The notes under the pieces are model-generated. The model did no database searches. It had not been told where the DNA came from and worked only from the letters and a program-made list of their open reading frames with translations. This document shows, piece after piece, positions 6,008 to 6,909 of a stretch of 6,909 bases of DNA. The number at the start of each line of letters is the position of its first letter. Position 1 is the stretch's first letter. This DNA comes from Candidatus Sediminicultor tertius (GTDB taxonomy: Bacteria; Atribacterota; Phoenicimicrobiia; Phoenicimicrobiales; Phoenicimicrobiaceae): NCBI GenBank assembly GCA_003527405.1, contig DPXH01000169.1:1-6909 (forward strand), read 5' to 3'. The translations under genes and the position numbers were made by a program.

Positions 6008-6045
6008 CACAAATAAGGAACAAGCGACAGTTTGTCTATTTCGTG
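6008..6045. repeat. Imperfect inverted repeat (unexplained)
   Basis: CACAAATA (6008-6015) pairs with TATTTCGTG (6037-6045) apart from one bulged C. Two further short pairings follow inward around GACAG. It could be a hairpin in the nadE 3' region or the folded end of a decayed mobile element. No transposase is present nearby. Confidence 0.35.
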
Positions 6046-6141
6046 TTTCAACTAATCATTTACTTTTAATGGTCAGTATTAAACTATAAAGAAATAGGGA
6101 GAAATATTGTAATTATAAGATAAAAAAATCGATATATTTAT

Positions 6142-6864
6142 TTAAAAGGGAGGTTTTGCTGGAGTAGTTCGTTTATGCATACTTTGAGTTATTTTGTCTT
6201 GAATCTTCTTTTCTATTATTTTATTGTTTAATTTTCCAGTTCTTAAATAATTATCTAACTGATCATAACTTATACCGATTTCTTCTTCGTCAGTTTGACC
6301 TTCCCAGAGGCCTGCTGAAGGTGGTTTGTTTATAATTTTTTTGGGAATACCTAAATATTCTGCTAATTCTCTAACCTGACTCTTTAACAAATTTCCCAAA
6401 GGTAAAATATCTGCTCCACCATCACCATATTTGGTAAAATATCCTATCATTATCTCGCTTTTGTTCCCGGTTCCCACAACTAAATAATTTAACTTATTAG
6501 CAAAATAGTATAAAGTCGTCATTCTTAATCGGGGTTTTATGTTTGCATCTGCTAATTTGAAATTATTCTCCTTTTCTTTATCATTTAATAAACGGATGAA
6601 CGAATCATATATTTTTGATACATCAATAATTTTATAAGGAATATTAAATTTATTAATAAAGTCTAAAGCATCATTAATATCAACTTCAAGGCTATGGCAG
6701 GGGATAATTATGGCTAAGGTATTTTGGGGGAATATTTTTACGCTTAAGGCTGCCACTACAGCAGAATCTAATCCTCCGCTTAATCCAAATAGCACCCCTT
6801 CAGCCTTTGCTTCAGTTACTTTATCTCTCATCCAATCACATAATCTTTGCACTAAGGTTTCCAT
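6142..6864 (-). CDS. nadE: NadE, ammonia-dependent NAD+ synthetase
   Basis: NadE adenylates the carboxylate of nicotinic acid adenine dinucleotide and amidates it with ammonia, the last step of NAD+ synthesis, in the cytoplasm. The 240 residues match the short ammonia-using form; no N-terminal nitrilase-type glutaminase domain is present. Motifs are the PP-loop GLSGGLDSAVVAAL (27-40), NIKPRLRMTTLYYFAN (108-123), GTGNKSEIMIGYFTKYGDGGAD (131-152) and PPSAGLWEGQTDEEEIGISYDQLD (181-204). The C-terminal HKRTTPAKPPF ends the family's lysine-bearing tail. The ATG at 6864 is preceded by GGAGAA (GGAG at 6874-6877) with a 9-base spacing. The gene is 347 bp from yebC, so it is probably a separate transcript. 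Confidence 0.96.
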   Translation of the reverse strand: METLVQRLCDWMRDKVTEAKAEGVLFGLSGGLDSAVVAALSVKIFPQNTLAIIIPCHSLEVDINDALDFINKFNIPYKIIDVSKIYDSFIRLLNDKEKENNFKLADANIKPRLRMTTLYYFANKLNYLVVGTGNKSEIMIGYFTKYGDGGADILPLGNLLKSQVRELAEYLGIPKKIINKPPSAGLWEGQTDEEEIGISYDQLDNYLRTGKLNNKIIEKKIQDKITQSMHKRTTPAKPPF

Positions 6865-6870
6865 AAATTA

Positions 6871-6909
6871 ATTCTCCAATAAATCGATTGACCAATTCAC
6901 CAATTGACC
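6871..6909. repeat. 8-bp periodic series upstream of nadE, containing its ribosome site
   Basis: On the plus strand, units beginning at 6887, 6895 and 6903 read ATTGACCA, ATTCACCA and ATTGACC, the last cut by the window edge. Two weaker units fit the same register at 6871 (ATTCTCCA) and 6879. The 6871 unit contains the complement of the nadE Shine-Dalgarno (GGAGAA). The series probably continues outside the window. Confidence 0.55.

Larger units (their letters stand above)
5795..6141. other. 347-bp gene-free gap between nadE and yebC
   Basis: No convincing reading frame occupies this gap. From the yebC side it holds the ribosome site (about 5800-5808), a candidate promoter (5854-5882), a TTAGT repeat series and composite repeat (5892-5940), and a possible terminator (5944-5977). 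An imperfect inverted repeat spans 6008-6045. The block 5957-6035 is visibly richer in G+C than its AT-rich surroundings, which hints at a remnant of an inserted element. I see nothing recognisable in 6050-6141. Confidence 0.7.

Noticed and set aside
6112..6117. Perfect TATAAT on the minus strand downstream of nadE
   Set aside because: No acceptable -35 element lies 16-18 bp upstream, and no gene follows closely; expected by chance in AT-rich sequence.

Overview
This window comes from an AT-rich bacterial chromosome. It carries seven protein genes, all read from the minus strand. In order of transcription (high to low coordinates) they are nadE, yebC, ruvC, ruvA, ruvB, a SpoIID/LytB-domain gene and queA. 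QueA runs off the left edge and lacks only its last few residues. No tRNA, rRNA, CRISPR array, transposase or phage gene is visible.

The order yebC-ruvC-ruvA-ruvB followed by queA is a widespread bacterial neighbourhood. A SpoIID/LytB gene between ruvB and queA points towards Firmicutes-like or deep-branching relatives such as Clostridia or Atribacterota-type lineages. I cannot fix the taxon from sequence alone, and SpoIID/LytB proteins also occur in bacteria that do not sporulate.

Layout: nadE (6142-6864) stands alone at the right, behind a 347-bp gap holding a possible terminator and a good candidate promoter for yebC. YebC and ruvC overlap by 4 bp (GTGA). RuvC is separated from ruvA by 241 bp, ruvA from ruvB by 90 bp, and ruvB from spoIID by 180 bp. 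SpoIID and queA are only 20 bp apart. RuvA starts at TTG behind a perfect AGGAGG.

The proteins cover several jobs. NadE makes NAD+. YebC is a translation factor. RuvA, RuvB and RuvC migrate and resolve Holliday junctions. The SpoIID-like protein is a membrane-anchored or exported peptidoglycan glycan-strand enzyme. QueA makes epoxyqueuosine in tRNA.

The genes are ordinary; the unusual material is between them. Four intergenic gaps carry degenerate short-period repeats whose units keep a fixed 7- or 8-bp register while the unit sequence drifts. These are a 7-bp array after ruvB, an 8-bp array with eight in-register GTTs in the ruvA leader, 7-bp units after ruvC, and a mixed 7/8-bp TTAGT series upstream of yebC. 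A further 8-bp series upstream of nadE contains its Shine-Dalgarno sequence. Two of these loci share matching end motifs in opposite orientation, and one also holds a perfect 8-bp REP-like hairpin. They look like one class of dispersed element. No undescribed protein system is evident.
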